Source of the DNA: DYRB01 sp963845265
GTDB taxonomy: Bacteria; Pseudomonadota; Gammaproteobacteria; Chromatiales; Chromatiaceae
DNA length: 64,000 bases
Reading direction: 5' to 3'
NCBI GenBank assembly: GCA_963845265.1
Contig: CAWJRN010000009.1
Coordinates: forward strand, 186,001 to 250,000
A program made the position numbers and the translations under genes. The notes beneath the pieces were generated by a model. That model was not told the origin of the DNA and did no database searches. It was given only the letters and a program-made list of their open reading frames with translations. How positions within the stretch are numbered: the first letter of the stretch is position 1; every line of letters starts with the position of its first letter. Below are positions 46,171-54,748 of this stretch, in pieces.

Positions 46171-46334
46171 AGGGCGGTACGACGGATGTTGATGTCCGGG
46201 GCGGGACTGTCTCCCGGGGGGCGTCGGCGCCCCGGTGCTGCGGTGCAAAAATTGTACCCCAAGGCAGGGACGGGGCGGGCGGTCTGCGATCCTTGGGGTC
46301 CTTGGGGTTTTCTCCTGGCTTGGTGGTGTTCTGC

Positions 46335-46385
46335 GGCGCAGAGCGCCGGCCGGAACGTTCCACCGCAGGAGCGGTGGAACGAGTG
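46335..46385. repeat. Copy of a MITE-like module with a perfect hairpin
   Basis: GTTCCACCGC (46357-46366) and GCGGTGGAAC (46371-46380) form a perfect 10-bp stem around AGGA. Preceded by GGCGCAGAGCGCCGG, the block parallels 32062-32111: the spacing and the motif CCGCAGGAGCGGTG..ACGAGTG are shared while the stem sequence co-varies. Confidence 0.6.
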
Positions 46386-46503
46386 GAGCGAGCGGAAGAG
46401 GCTCGGGGGGCCAGCGGGCTATACCGGTGAGATTTGACGCAGCCCCTAGCGGCTGTTAGAAAACCGCCGCCGTTCCCCCATCCGTACCTGCAAGGACCCG
46501 CCC

Positions 46504-48051
46504 ATGCCCATCGCGTTGCCGCAACTTCCTAAGTGGGCTCTGGTCCCGGCCGCTGCGCTGGCGGGCGCGACGGCCGTTCTCGGTTTTGCACCTTTCTCCC
46601 TCTGGCCTCTGGCCATCCTGGCGGTGGCCGGATTCTATCAGTGGGTGCAGGGGCGGCGCGGGGGCTTCCTGGCAGGGTGGGGCTTCGGGCTCGGACTGCT
46701 GGGCTTCGGGGTCTTCTGGGTCCGCATCAGTCTCAACGAATTCGGCAACATGCCGGTCCTGGTGGCCAACCTCCTCACCGGGGTCTTTATCCTGGCCATG
46801 GCGCTGTACTACGGCCTGGCCGGCTGGCTGGTGCGGTTGCTCGCCGGTGAGCAGGGTCGCCGAACCCCTGAGCCTGGGCTCTCTGGCCCGCTGTTGATCC
46901 TGCCCGGTGCCTGGGTCCTGTTCGAGTGGTTGCGGGGCTGGCTGTTTAGCGGCTTTCCCTGGCTGGCCCTGGGCTACACGCAGATCGATGCGCCCCTCGG
47001 CGGTTTGGCGCCGGTGGCTGGGGTCTACGGGGTGAGTCTGGCGGTTGCCCTTTCCGGCGGGCTTCTATGGTTGATCCTGCGCAGGCAGGGGCGGCGGCGT
47101 TGGTTTGCCCTGGCGGGGCTGGTTGCCCTGTGGTCATTGGGGGCTGGGCTGCGCCTGGTGGAGTGGACCCAACCGGACGGGGTGCCCCTGCGTGCCACGG
47201 TGATCCAGGCCAATATCCAGCCGTCCATGAAGTGGGACCCGGATGCGCTGCTCCCGATCCTGGAGACTCACCTGGAACTGACCCAGGAGCGCTTGGCGGA
47301 CAGCGATGTGATTGTCTGGCCCGAGACGGCAGTGCCGGAGTTCCTGGATGAGATCCGTGACGGGCTCATCGAGCCCATGACCCGGACGGCACAGGAGGAG
47401 GGTGTGGCCATCGTGCTGGGCGTCCCATACCGCGATCTGGATACCAAGGACTACTACAACGGCCTATTGAGTATCGGGACGGCGGAAGACCTCTACGTCA
47501 AGCGCCACCTGGTTCCTTTTGGAGAATTCCTGCCCTTTAAGGCATGGCTGGGGCCCCTGATCAAGCTGTTCGAGGTGCCGATGTCGGACTTCAGTGCCGG
47601 GCCCCGAGGGGCCTCGGTGCTGATGGTCAATGGGGTCAAGGTCGGGGCCTCGATCTGCTATGAAGACGCCTTTCCCGAGGAGGTCATCCAGGCCCTGCCG
47701 CAGGCGGCCTATCTGATCAATGTCAGTAACGATGCCTGGTTCGGCGACTCCCTGGCCCCGTACCAGCACCTGGAGATCGCCCGCATGCGCGCCCTGGAGG
47801 CGGGCCGCCCCCTGGTGCGGGCGACCAATACCGGCGTCTCGGCGGTGCTCGATCACCGCGGTGTTGTCTTGGACAGCATCCCCTTGTTTCAACGGGCGGG
47901 TCTGACGGTCGAGATCCAGCCCCGCGCCGGGGCTACGCCCTTCGCCTTGGTGGGCAATTGGCTGGCGATCGGCCTGGCCCTGGCGATGCTTGGGGCAGGC
48001 GCCTGGTTCGAATTGCGGATGCGAAGGGGGTCCGCAAATGAACGCAAATGA
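46504..48051 (+). CDS. lnt: Apolipoprotein N-acyltransferase
   Basis: Lnt adds the third acyl chain to the N-terminal cysteine of lipoproteins in the inner membrane. The 515 residues comprise about eight helices around a periplasmic nitrilase-like domain. The catalytic triad is in WPETAVPEF (Glu), VPFGEFLPFK with the Lys region, and SICYEDAF (Cys). Its last codons (NERK-stop) lie inside an arm of the inverted repeat at 48032-48285, so the element inserted at, or supplies, the 3' end of the gene. Confidence 0.95.
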   Translation: MPIALPQLPKWALVPAAALAGATAVLGFAPFSLWPLAILAVAGFYQWVQGRRGGFLAGWGFGLGLLGFGVFWVRISLNEFGNMPVLVANLLTGVFILAMALYYGLAGWLVRLLAGEQGRRTPEPGLSGPLLILPGAWVLFEWLRGWLFSGFPWLALGYTQIDAPLGGLAPVAGVYGVSLAVALSGGLLWLILRRQGRRRWFALAGLVALWSLGAGLRLVEWTQPDGVPLRATVIQANIQPSMKWDPDALLPILETHLELTQERLADSDVIVWPETAVPEFLDEIRDGLIEPMTRTAQEEGVAIVLGVPYRDLDTKDYYNGLLSIGTAEDLYVKRHLVPFGEFLPFKAWLGPLIKLFEVPMSDFSAGPRGASVLMVNGVKVGASICYEDAFPEEVIQALPQAAYLINVSNDAWFGDSLAPYQHLEIARMRALEAGRPLVRATNTGVSAVLDHRGVVLDSIPLFQRAGLTVEIQPRAGATPFALVGNWLAIGLALAMLGAGAWFELRMRRGSANERK

Positions 48052-48285
48052 ACGCAAATCGATGCAAAGGGTTGGGGCGCTTGCACTGATCGACCCTGGA
48101 GGGCGTGACATCGCGGAGGCTATGGACCTGGCACCCAGATCGGTATGATGCCTCGTCTGCCCCGGAGCCCTGGCCGGCCTGCGGCAGCTGGGATAGACAC
48201 CGGTGTACCGCCCTGGCGATAGCCCCCAGAGATCGACGGCCATCTATCTCCTCGCCCATTTGCGTTCATTTGCGTTCATTTGCGG
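48032..48285. repeat. Element with perfect 28-bp inverted terminal repeats
   Basis: The left arm (48032-48059) is CCGCAAATG followed by repeats of AACGCAAAT; the right arm (48258-48285) is its exact reverse complement. Each arm is itself built of a 10-bp tandem unit. The 198-bp interior shows no ORF. The left arm overlaps the lnt stop codon. A related, less perfect copy is at 59727-59855. Confidence 0.85.
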
Positions 48286-48326
48286 ATAATCTCCTCCTCA
48301 TCAGGCTCACCCCAAAAGGTCCCGCC

Positions 48327-48839
48327 TTGCTGGCACTCATCCAATTCTTCGTCGAGCTGTGCCTGTTGCGCCGCGGTCCCCAGGACCTGCCGGCGTCAGC
48401 GGCTCTGGTCAAGTTCCTGTCCATGGTCTACCTGGGCGTCGGCGTCCTGGTGGGGGCGGCGACCGGGCAGGGGCTCGTTGAGGCCCTGGCCCAGACCCTG
48501 GTGGACATCGGTATCCTGCTGGGTTTGCTCTATGGCGGGCTACGACTGGCGGGTCGCCTGCCGCGCCTGCTGCAAGCCGCCGCCGCCCTGCTGGGTAGCG
48601 GGGCCTTGCTCAGCTTGCTGGTGCTGGTCCCCATGGGGATGGCCACCGGTGGCGAGAACCCGGAAATGACAGGCATTGCTGCCCTGCTGTTCCTGGCCTT
48701 GCTGGCCTGGAGCATCGTGGTCACGGGGCACATCCTGCGTCATACCCTGGACCTCCCGTTGGTACAGGGCGCCATGATCGCCATTGCCTACAACATGCTT
48801 GCTTATGCCCTCTTGGGCGCACTCTTTTCGGGGGCCTGA
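48327..48839 (+). CDS. Small integral membrane protein upstream of mpl
   Basis: A 170-residue protein with four or so transmembrane helices (FLSMVYLGVGVLVGAATGQG, LLGSGALLSLLVLVPMGM, FLALLAWSIVVTGHIL). I recognise no family with certainty. I start at TTG 48327, with AAAGG six bases upstream; the frame is open further upstream into the repeat, which is unlikely to be coding. The stop lies one base before the mpl ATG, so it is co-transcribed with mpl and ubiX. Confidence 0.7.
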   Translation: MLALIQFFVELCLLRRGPQDLPASAALVKFLSMVYLGVGVLVGAATGQGLVEALAQTLVDIGILLGLLYGGLRLAGRLPRLLQAAAALLGSGALLSLLVLVPMGMATGGENPEMTGIAALLFLALLAWSIVVTGHILRHTLDLPLVQGAMIAIAYNMLAYALLGALFSGA

Positions 48840-48840
48840 G

Positions 48841-50205
48841 ATGCACCTGCACATCCTTGGAATCTGCGGTACCTTCATGGGCGGCGTCGCCCTCTTGGCC
48901 CGCGCCCTGGGCCATGGGGTCACCGGGTCCGACGCCAACGTCTATCCGCCCATGAGTACCCAGCTCGAGGCCGCCGGCATCGAACTGGTGGAGGGCTATG
49001 GCACCGAGCAACTCGACCTGGTCCCGGACGTGGTGGTGGTGGGCAATGCCATGAAGCGCGGCCTGCCCGTGGTCGAGGCCATGCTCGACCGAGGCCTGCG
49101 CTATGTCTCCGGCCCCGAGTGGCTGCGTGAGCACCTGCTGCGCGAGCGCTGGGTCCTGGCGGTGGCCGGGACCCACGGCAAGACCACCACGGCGAGCATG
49201 CTGGCCTGGGTGCTGGAGGACGCGGGCCTGGACCCGGGCTTTCTCATCGGCGGTGTGCCACAGGGGTTCGGAGTCTCGGCCCGGCTGGGCTCGACGCCCT
49301 TCTTCGTGGTGGAGGCGGATGAGTACGACACCGCCTTCTTCGACAAGCGATCCAAGTTCGTCCACTACGGCCCGCGCACCCTGATCCTCAACAACCTGGA
49401 GTTCGATCACGCGGACATCTTCGACGACCTGCCCCAGATCCAGCGCCAGTTTCACCACCTGGTGCGCACCGTACCGGGTTCCGGACTGATCGTGCATCCG
49501 CTGGCCGAGCCGGCGGTCGATCAAACCCTGGCCATGGGTTGCTGGACCCCCTGCGAGACCTTTGGGGACGGAGCCGATTGGTCGGCAGAGCTGGTCGAGG
49601 CCGACGGCTCACGCTTCCGGGTCCTGCTGCGCGGGGAGTCCCAGGGCGAGGTCGTCTGGGGCCAGACCGGGCGGCACAATGTCGCCAACGCCCTGGCGGT
49701 GATCGCCGCGGCGCGCCACGCCGGTGTGCCGGCGGCCATTGGCATCGAGGCCCTGGGTCGTTTCGCCGGGGTCAAGCGACGCATGGAGCTGCGCGGGGAG
49801 GTGGCCGGGGTGCGGGTCTACGACGACTTCGCCCACCACCCCACCGCCATCGCCACTACCCTGGAGGGGCTGCGGCGGCGGGTCGGCGGGGCGCGCATCC
49901 TGGCGGTGTTGGAACCGCGCTCCAATACCATGCGCCTGGGGGTGCACAACGCGGAGCTGGCGGCCTCCCTTGCGGATGCGGACCTGGTGCTGATCCATGC
50001 CCCGGCGGACCTGGGCTGGGCCCCGGCGACGGTCTTTGCCCCCTTGGGCGACAAGGCCAGGATCTTCGACGAGGTCGAGGGCATTGTCGCGTGGGTGGCA
50101 GCGGAGGCTGGGCCTGGGGACCAGGTGCTGGTGATGAGCAACGGGGGCTTTCAGGGCATTCACCAGCGCCTGTTGGATGCCATGGCGGCGCGGGCAGCCA
50201 CATGA
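48841..50205 (+). CDS. mpl: UDP-N-acetylmuramate:L-Ala-gamma-D-Glu-meso-DAP ligase Mpl
   Basis: Mpl reattaches the recycled tripeptide to UDP-MurNAc in peptidoglycan recycling. This 454-residue Mur ligase begins MHLHILGICGTFMGGVALLA with the N-terminal nucleotide-binding glycine motif. The ATP P-loop GTHGKTT lies near residue 109, followed by VVEADEYDTAFFDKRSKFVHY, diagnostic of Mpl over MurC, and YDDFAHHPTAI in the C-terminal domain. ATG 48841 fits the conserved N-terminus; the frame is open 57 bases further up inside the preceding gene. It overlaps ubiX by four bases (ATGA). Confidence 0.96.
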   Translation: MHLHILGICGTFMGGVALLARALGHGVTGSDANVYPPMSTQLEAAGIELVEGYGTEQLDLVPDVVVVGNAMKRGLPVVEAMLDRGLRYVSGPEWLREHLLRERWVLAVAGTHGKTTTASMLAWVLEDAGLDPGFLIGGVPQGFGVSARLGSTPFFVVEADEYDTAFFDKRSKFVHYGPRTLILNNLEFDHADIFDDLPQIQRQFHHLVRTVPGSGLIVHPLAEPAVDQTLAMGCWTPCETFGDGADWSAELVEADGSRFRVLLRGESQGEVVWGQTGRHNVANALAVIAAARHAGVPAAIGIEALGRFAGVKRRMELRGEVAGVRVYDDFAHHPTAIATTLEGLRRRVGGARILAVLEPRSNTMRLGVHNAELAASLADADLVLIHAPADLGWAPATVFAPLGDKARIFDEVEGIVAWVAAEAGPGDQVLVMSNGGFQGIHQRLLDAMAARAAT

Positions 50206-50837
50206 GCGATGCGTTGCCTGTCTGGCCCAAGACCGTCGCCCTGGCCTTCACCGGGGCCTCCGGCACCCAATACGGGCTGCGCCTGCTGGAGTGCCTGATT
50301 CAGGCCGGGGTACGGGTCTACCTGATGGTCTCCCAGGCCGGGCAGATCGTGCTGAAGATGGAGGCGGGGGTAACGGTCCCCTCCAACCCCACGGACATGG
50401 AGCGCTTCTTCGCCGAGCGCTACGCCGCCGCCCCAGGCCAGTTGCGGGTCTTCGGGCGCCAGGAGTGGACCGCCCCGGTGGCCAGCGGCACCAACCCGCC
50501 CGACGCCATGGTGGTCTGCCCCTGCACCACCGGCACCCTGGCCAGTATCGCCGCCGGGGTCAGCGGCGATCTCATCGACCGGGCCGCCGACGTGGCGATG
50601 AAGGAGGGGCGCAAGCTGATCCTGGTGGTGCGCGAGACACCCTTCTCGGTCATCCACCTGGAGAACATGCTGCGTCTGGCCCGTGCCGGGGCCGTGATCA
50701 TGCCCGCCAATCCCGGGTTTTACTTCAATCCCCAGGGCATCGCCGACATCGTGGACTTCATGGTCGCAAGGGTCCTCGACCACCTGGGTGTTGCTCACCA
50801 ACTCGGGCGACGCTGGGGAGAAGCGCCTTCGGAATAG
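50202..50837 (+). CDS. ubiX: Flavin prenyltransferase UbiX
   Basis: UbiX attaches a dimethylallyl group to FMN, making the prenyl-FMN cofactor for the UbiD decarboxylase in ubiquinone synthesis. The 211 residues carry the flavoprotein signature AFTGASGTQYGLRLLECL, the central VVCPCTTGTLASIAAGVSGDLIDRAADVAMKE and VRETPFSVIHLENMLRL, all diagnostic. The start overlaps the mpl stop (ATGA). The pairing with mpl is common in gammaproteobacteria. Confidence 0.96.
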   Translation: MSDALPVWPKTVALAFTGASGTQYGLRLLECLIQAGVRVYLMVSQAGQIVLKMEAGVTVPSNPTDMERFFAERYAAAPGQLRVFGRQEWTAPVASGTNPPDAMVVCPCTTGTLASIAAGVSGDLIDRAADVAMKEGRKLILVVRETPFSVIHLENMLRLARAGAVIMPANPGFYFNPQGIADIVDFMVARVLDHLGVAHQLGRRWGEAPSE

Positions 50838-50840
50838 GCG

Positions 50841-51779
50841 TCAGACGACGCCGATGGTCGGCGGCTTGGGCAGGGGCATGGGGCCGGCCAGGCTGCGCGC
50901 CTCGGTCACCACGAAGTCGCGGAAGGCCCGCGCCGGCGGCGACAGCCGCTTGCCGCGTCGGTAGACCAGGTGCCATTGGCGCTCGATGGGGAAGCCTTCC
51001 ACGTCCAGGATGACCAGGCGGCGGGTCTCCAACTCCAACTCGATGGTGTGTAGGGAGACGACACTCAGGCCCAGCCCTGCGCGCACCGCCTGCTTGATGG
51101 CCTCGTTGCGGGTCATTTGCATGCCGTGGCGGGGCGAGATCCCGTGTTCGGCGAAGAAGCGCTCCATGGCGATGCGCGTCCCGGAGCCCGCCTCGCGCAT
51201 CACGAAGACCTCGTTTGACAGTCGCGTCAGCGGGATCTGTTTCTCTCCGACCAGTGGGTGTGCGGGCGGGGCCACCACCACCAACGGGTTGTCCATGAAG
51301 GCCTCGGACTCGACGTCTACCTCGTCGGGTGGCAGGCCCATCAAGACCATGTCCAGGCTGTTCGCCTCCAGGGCCCGTACCAGCGACTCTCGGTTGGTGA
51401 CGTCGAGCTTCAAGTTGATCCCGGGAAAGCGCTGGTGGAAGACGGCGAGCAGGCGCGGCGCGAAATAATTGACCGTGCTGGCTACGGCGATGTTCAGGCG
51501 TCCCCGGCTGACGCCCTTCAGGGACTCGAGGACCTCTTCCATCTCCTGCAGCGAGCGGCTGATGCTGCGGCTGTAATCGAACAGCTCGCGACCGGCCTCG
51601 GTGAGGCCGACCTTGCGGCCGATCTTTTCGAACAGGGAGATGCCGATGTCGTCTTCCAGTTGGCGGATCTGCATGGAGACGGCCGGCTGGCTCAGATGCA
51701 GCTCGCGGCTGGCCTTGGTGTAGCTCAGGTGCCGAGCCACGGCCTCGAAGACCCTGAGCTGGCGTAGGGTGACGTGCAT
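50841..51779 (-). CDS. LysR-family transcriptional regulator, CbbR-like
   Basis: A 312-residue LysR regulator. The winged helix-turn-helix is MHVTLRQLRVFEAVARHLSY, then TKASRELHLSQPAVSMQIRQLEDDI, closest in feel to CbbR regulators of Calvin-cycle operons. The effector-binding domain follows (VASTVNYFAPRLLAVFHQRFPG, DMVLMGLPP). No RuBisCO or other Calvin-cycle genes lie in the window, and it is convergent with ubiX, so its target is elsewhere. The CbbR label is an inference from similarity. Confidence 0.88.
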   Translation of the reverse strand: MHVTLRQLRVFEAVARHLSYTKASRELHLSQPAVSMQIRQLEDDIGISLFEKIGRKVGLTEAGRELFDYSRSISRSLQEMEEVLESLKGVSRGRLNIAVASTVNYFAPRLLAVFHQRFPGINLKLDVTNRESLVRALEANSLDMVLMGLPPDEVDVESEAFMDNPLVVVAPPAHPLVGEKQIPLTRLSNEVFVMREAGSGTRIAMERFFAEHGISPRHGMQMTRNEAIKQAVRAGLGLSVVSLHTIELELETRRLVILDVEGFPIERQWHLVYRRGKRLSPPARAFRDFVVTEARSLAGPMPLPKPPTIGVV

Positions 51780-52337
51780 GGACTTGGGTCCTCAGGCGGC
51801 ATGGGCGGGCTGCGATCTAGGTTGCCGGCTGTACCCGCGTGGTCATACCCGGGTGCCCGGTATGGCCACCAGGCACGAGGGTGAGTTTATCATCTCCATT
51901 AAATTCTCAGAATGTACTAATTCTCGGGCGGTGGCTCCTACGGCCGCATCGACTGCCCTGCGGCGGGCGCCATCTCGCTGCGTCAGGGCTGCGAGGGCTG
52001 GAAGGCCGGTGCCGATTCCATCGGGGTTCGCCGAGGACCAAAGCAAGTTTTCCCCGTCTCGGCCGCTCCGGCGGGTCTTATGGCCTCGTGACGCTGGAGC
52101 ATGGCTGAAACCGCATCATCAGGCGGGCAGGGTAGGCTGGGTTGAGCTTGCGAAACCCGGCAATCAACGGCTTACGGGTCGCGATGCGCTGGGTTTCGTA
52201 CCTCAACCCAGCCTACGGAAATTCCGTCATGGTCTCTGCAGCGAGGGAGCCAGAGAAAATCGGGAATGACGGTTCATGTTTCCCTGGGTGACCTCAGCGC
52301 CACTGGTAGCGGCCAGGGCGTGGGCCCTATCGGGACA
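51780..52337. other. Intergenic region with a palindromic element
   Basis: About 560 bases between the LysR gene start and the end of the MBL-fold gene. It holds the inverted-repeat element at 52132-52216 and an AT-richer patch near 51880-51930 that may contain the LysR promoter. No ORF is supported. Confidence 0.45.
52132..52216. repeat. 85-bp palindromic element
   Basis: GTAGGCTGGGTTGAG (52132-52146) is the exact reverse complement of CTCAACCCAGCCTAC (52202-52216). Inside, GCGAAACCC pairs with GGGTTTCG, so most of the element can fold into one long hairpin. Sequences of the type GTAGG(G/C)TGGGTTGAG..CGAAACCC are, as I recall, widespread dispersed repeats in proteobacteria and cyanobacteria. 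Confidence 0.85.
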
Positions 52338-53264
52338 TCATTGCGCCGTCTCAAACTCCAGGAAGGCCCGATTCATGTTGGCCCGGTGCAGGCCGTCGTA
52401 GTTCTCCAGGTGGTTGAACTGCGGCAGGTCTGCGTAGCGGTCGAGGGTGGCGTCCATCGGTTCCATCTCAGTCGCCGCCGTGCCGACGGTTTCGACCAGG
52501 AAGTCGTAATAGTCGCCGGTCTCTTGCTTCGCCTGGGCGAGGTCGCAGACGCGGCCATGGCCAGGGACGATGCGTTCAGGTTGAACCTGCTTCAGGGCAC
52601 GAAAGGCCTGCTGGCCGTTGTGCACGCTGGAGGCGGGCATGACGCCGAGGAGGCGGTCCACATAGATCAGGTCGCCGCTGAAGGCAACGCCGTGCTTGGG
52701 GAGCCAGACCCAGGCGTCGCCGGGGAAATGTGCGTCCGTGTAGGAAAGCTCCAGGGTTTCCCCGCCCAGCTCCAGGGTGACGGCCTCGCCGTCCAGGGTC
52801 TTCGGCGCGGGTAAGGGTTTGGTCCCTTGCAAGCGCTCCCCAAGGAAGCCTTCCAAGCCATTGACCTGCTGCTGCCCGTACTGGGCTTGGGTGGCGGCGG
52901 TGCGAGCCATGGCCATGACCTCCGCGCCCTGGTCGGCGAAATAGTCGTTGCCCAACCAGCGATGGTCCTGGCTGCCGGTATTGATCACCCAGCGCACGGG
53001 TTTGTCCGTGACGGACCGGACGGCGGCGGCGAGCTTCTCGGCGCCCAACTTGCAGGCCCCGGAGTCGATGAGGATCACGCCTGCATCGGTGACGATGAAG
53101 CCAAAATTGGCGTTGAGGCCGTCGTTGTCCGCGCTACGTTGCCCCAGGGGGCCGACGATGGCGTAGACGTTGTCGACCACTTGCTCGGCCAAGGGCTGAT
53201 AGTCGGCGTGGACCGTGCCGGCCAGGGATAGCAGGGCCGCGGTGAGGAGCACGAGTTTTTGCAT
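52338..53264 (-). CDS. Exported MBL-fold protein with a degenerate metal-binding motif
   Basis: A 308-residue metallo-beta-lactamase-fold protein with a signal peptide (MQKLVLLTAALLSLAGTVHA). The HxHxDH motif is replaced by TGSQDH within WVINTGSQDHRWLGNDYF, so the first two zinc-ligand histidines are missing. The later ligands look present: His in DAHFPGDAW, Asp in AFSGDLIY and His in VPGHGRV. Relatives include SoxH-like and quinoprotein-relay MBL proteins. Loss of the two His suggests one metal site is altered or activity is lost. ATG 53264 was chosen for AAGGA seven bases upstream and the signal peptide; the frame runs to 53327. Confidence 0.85.
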   Translation of the reverse strand: MQKLVLLTAALLSLAGTVHADYQPLAEQVVDNVYAIVGPLGQRSADNDGLNANFGFIVTDAGVILIDSGACKLGAEKLAAAVRSVTDKPVRWVINTGSQDHRWLGNDYFADQGAEVMAMARTAATQAQYGQQQVNGLEGFLGERLQGTKPLPAPKTLDGEAVTLELGGETLELSYTDAHFPGDAWVWLPKHGVAFSGDLIYVDRLLGVMPASSVHNGQQAFRALKQVQPERIVPGHGRVCDLAQAKQETGDYYDFLVETVGTAATEMEPMDATLDRYADLPQFNHLENYDGLHRANMNRAFLEFETAQ

Positions 53265-53465
53265 GGGGGGTTCCTTAAGGGAAAGTAGGACCAGGGTCCA
53301 GGGTCGCGAGCATGCAGAGATCATCATCTCCGCGCTTTTCTCGACCGACGGCTACGCGATGGGGTGCTGCGCGCCTCATCGACAAATGGCCCAAGTCGCT
53401 TGGCCCGCGCACTGAAGGCACTCAAGCACTGGTGTCGTGGGCATCGTTACGTCGAGTGCCGACCA

Positions 53466-54020
53466 TCACGCCCCGAACTTTGTGACCTTGCTGATGTCGG
53501 GCGTGCGCCCGGCGATCAGCTCGGTGAGGACATACCAGATGGCGTCCGCCGGGGGCGGGCAGCCGGGGACGAAGACATCCACCGGCACCACGTTGTGGAT
53601 GGGCACCACGCGAGCCAACAGGGTCGGGACCTCGACGCAGGGGGTCTGGGGCTGGACGTCCACGGTCTCGCGGTAAGCGCGGTCGATGACGTCACCGAGT
53701 TTGAAGGGGTTGCGCATCGCGGGGACATTGCCATTCACGGCGCAGTCCCCGAGGCTGATCAGGAGCTTGCAATGCTTGCGGAAGGCCTTGGCCTTGTCCA
53801 GGTCGTCGCTGTTGCTGATGGAGCCTTCCAGTATCCCCAGGTCTACCTGTTCGGGTAGTTCCTTGGCGTCCACCAAGGGGCTGTAGACCACGTCGATCAG
53901 CTGGGCCAGGTCGACTAGGCGTTCGTCCATGTCCAGGAAGGACATGTGGCACCCGGAGCAGCCATCCAGCCAGGCGGTGGCGACGGTGATCTTAGGGGCG
54001 GCGGCGCTTTGCTTGCTCAT
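53466..54020 (-). CDS. hoxY: Bidirectional [NiFe] hydrogenase small subunit HoxY
   Basis: HoxY is the small subunit of the NAD(P)-linked hydrogenase and holds the proximal 4Fe-4S cluster next to the NiFe site of HoxH. The four cluster cysteines are visible: WLDGCSGCHMSF (residues 21 and 24), LGDCAVNG (about 91) and VPGCPPPADAIW (about 156). The 184-residue length is normal. There is no twin-arginine signal, as expected for a cytoplasmic enzyme. It overlaps hoxU by four bases. hoxH, which normally follows directly, is absent; an MBL-fold gene comes next instead. Confidence 0.95.
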   Translation of the reverse strand: MSKQSAAAPKITVATAWLDGCSGCHMSFLDMDERLVDLAQLIDVVYSPLVDAKELPEQVDLGILEGSISNSDDLDKAKAFRKHCKLLISLGDCAVNGNVPAMRNPFKLGDVIDRAYRETVDVQPQTPCVEVPTLLARVVPIHNVVPVDVFVPGCPPPADAIWYVLTELIAGRTPDISKVTKFGA

Positions 54021-54748
54021 CGCGTCTGCCTCCGGCGGGACAGGTAGGGGAGGAAGTGCAGATCCTTGGTCATCTCGCCCACCGAGGTCCCCTGTTTGAC
54101 CAGGGCCCCGGTGGGGCAGACCTGAACACACTTGCCGCAGCCCGTGCAGGTGTCGCTCTCGCCCCAGGGTCGGTTGAGGTCGGTGATGACCAGGCAGTCG
54201 GTCCCACGACCCATGACGTCCCAGGTATGGGCCCCCTCGATCTCGTCGCACACCCGCACGCAGCGGGTGCACAGGACGCAGCGGTTGTGGTCCAGGCGGA
54301 ACATCTCATGGGAGGAGTCCACCGGGTAGGCGGCGCTGCGGTAGGGGACCTGCACATGGTCCACCCCGCACTTCTGGGCCAGTCCCTGTAGTTCGCAGTG
54401 GCCGTTGGACACGCACACGGAGCAGACGTGGTTGCGCTCGGCGAACAACAGCTCGACGATGGTGCGCCGGTAGTGGCGCAGCTTTGGGCTGTCGGTGGAG
54501 ATGACCAGGCCTTCCGCCACCCGGGTGGAGCAGGCGGCCACCAGCCGGCTGCTCCCTGCCACCTCGACCATGCACAGGCGGCAGCCGCCCCAGATGGTCA
54601 GGCCCTCCAGGTAGCACAGGGAGGGGATGGGGATGCGGTTCTCGCGGGCGACCTCGATGATGGTCTCGTCCTCACGGGCGCTCACCGGTTGGTTGTCGAT
54701 GGTGAGGGTGACGACGCGGACGCTGGGTTGGACTAAGGGTGCTGCCAT
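54017..54748 (-). CDS. hoxU: Hydrogenase diaphorase subunit HoxU
   Basis: HoxU links the HoxF diaphorase to the hydrogenase module and is related to the N-terminus of NuoG. Within 243 residues are an N-terminal 2Fe-2S ferredoxin domain (CYLEGLTIWGGCRLC...ACST), the His-Cys3 type site HVCSVCVSNGHCELQ, and two 4Fe-4S motifs, CVLCTRCVRVC and CTGCGKCVQVCP. All cluster ligands seem intact. It is translationally coupled to hoxY. No hoxE or hoxF lies upstream; a divergent amidotransferase gene is there. Confidence 0.95.
   Translation of the reverse strand: MAAPLVQPSVRVVTLTIDNQPVSAREDETIIEVARENRIPIPSLCYLEGLTIWGGCRLCMVEVAGSSRLVAACSTRVAEGLVISTDSPKLRHYRRTIVELLFAERNHVCSVCVSNGHCELQGLAQKCGVDHVQVPYRSAAYPVDSSHEMFRLDHNRCVLCTRCVRVCDEIEGAHTWDVMGRGTDCLVITDLNRPWGESDTCTGCGKCVQVCPTGALVKQGTSVGEMTKDLHFLPYLSRRRQTR

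Noticed and set aside
50841..51779. Naming the LysR gene cbbR outright.
   Set aside because: No Calvin-cycle genes adjoin it, and LysR subfamilies cannot be separated safely by eye.
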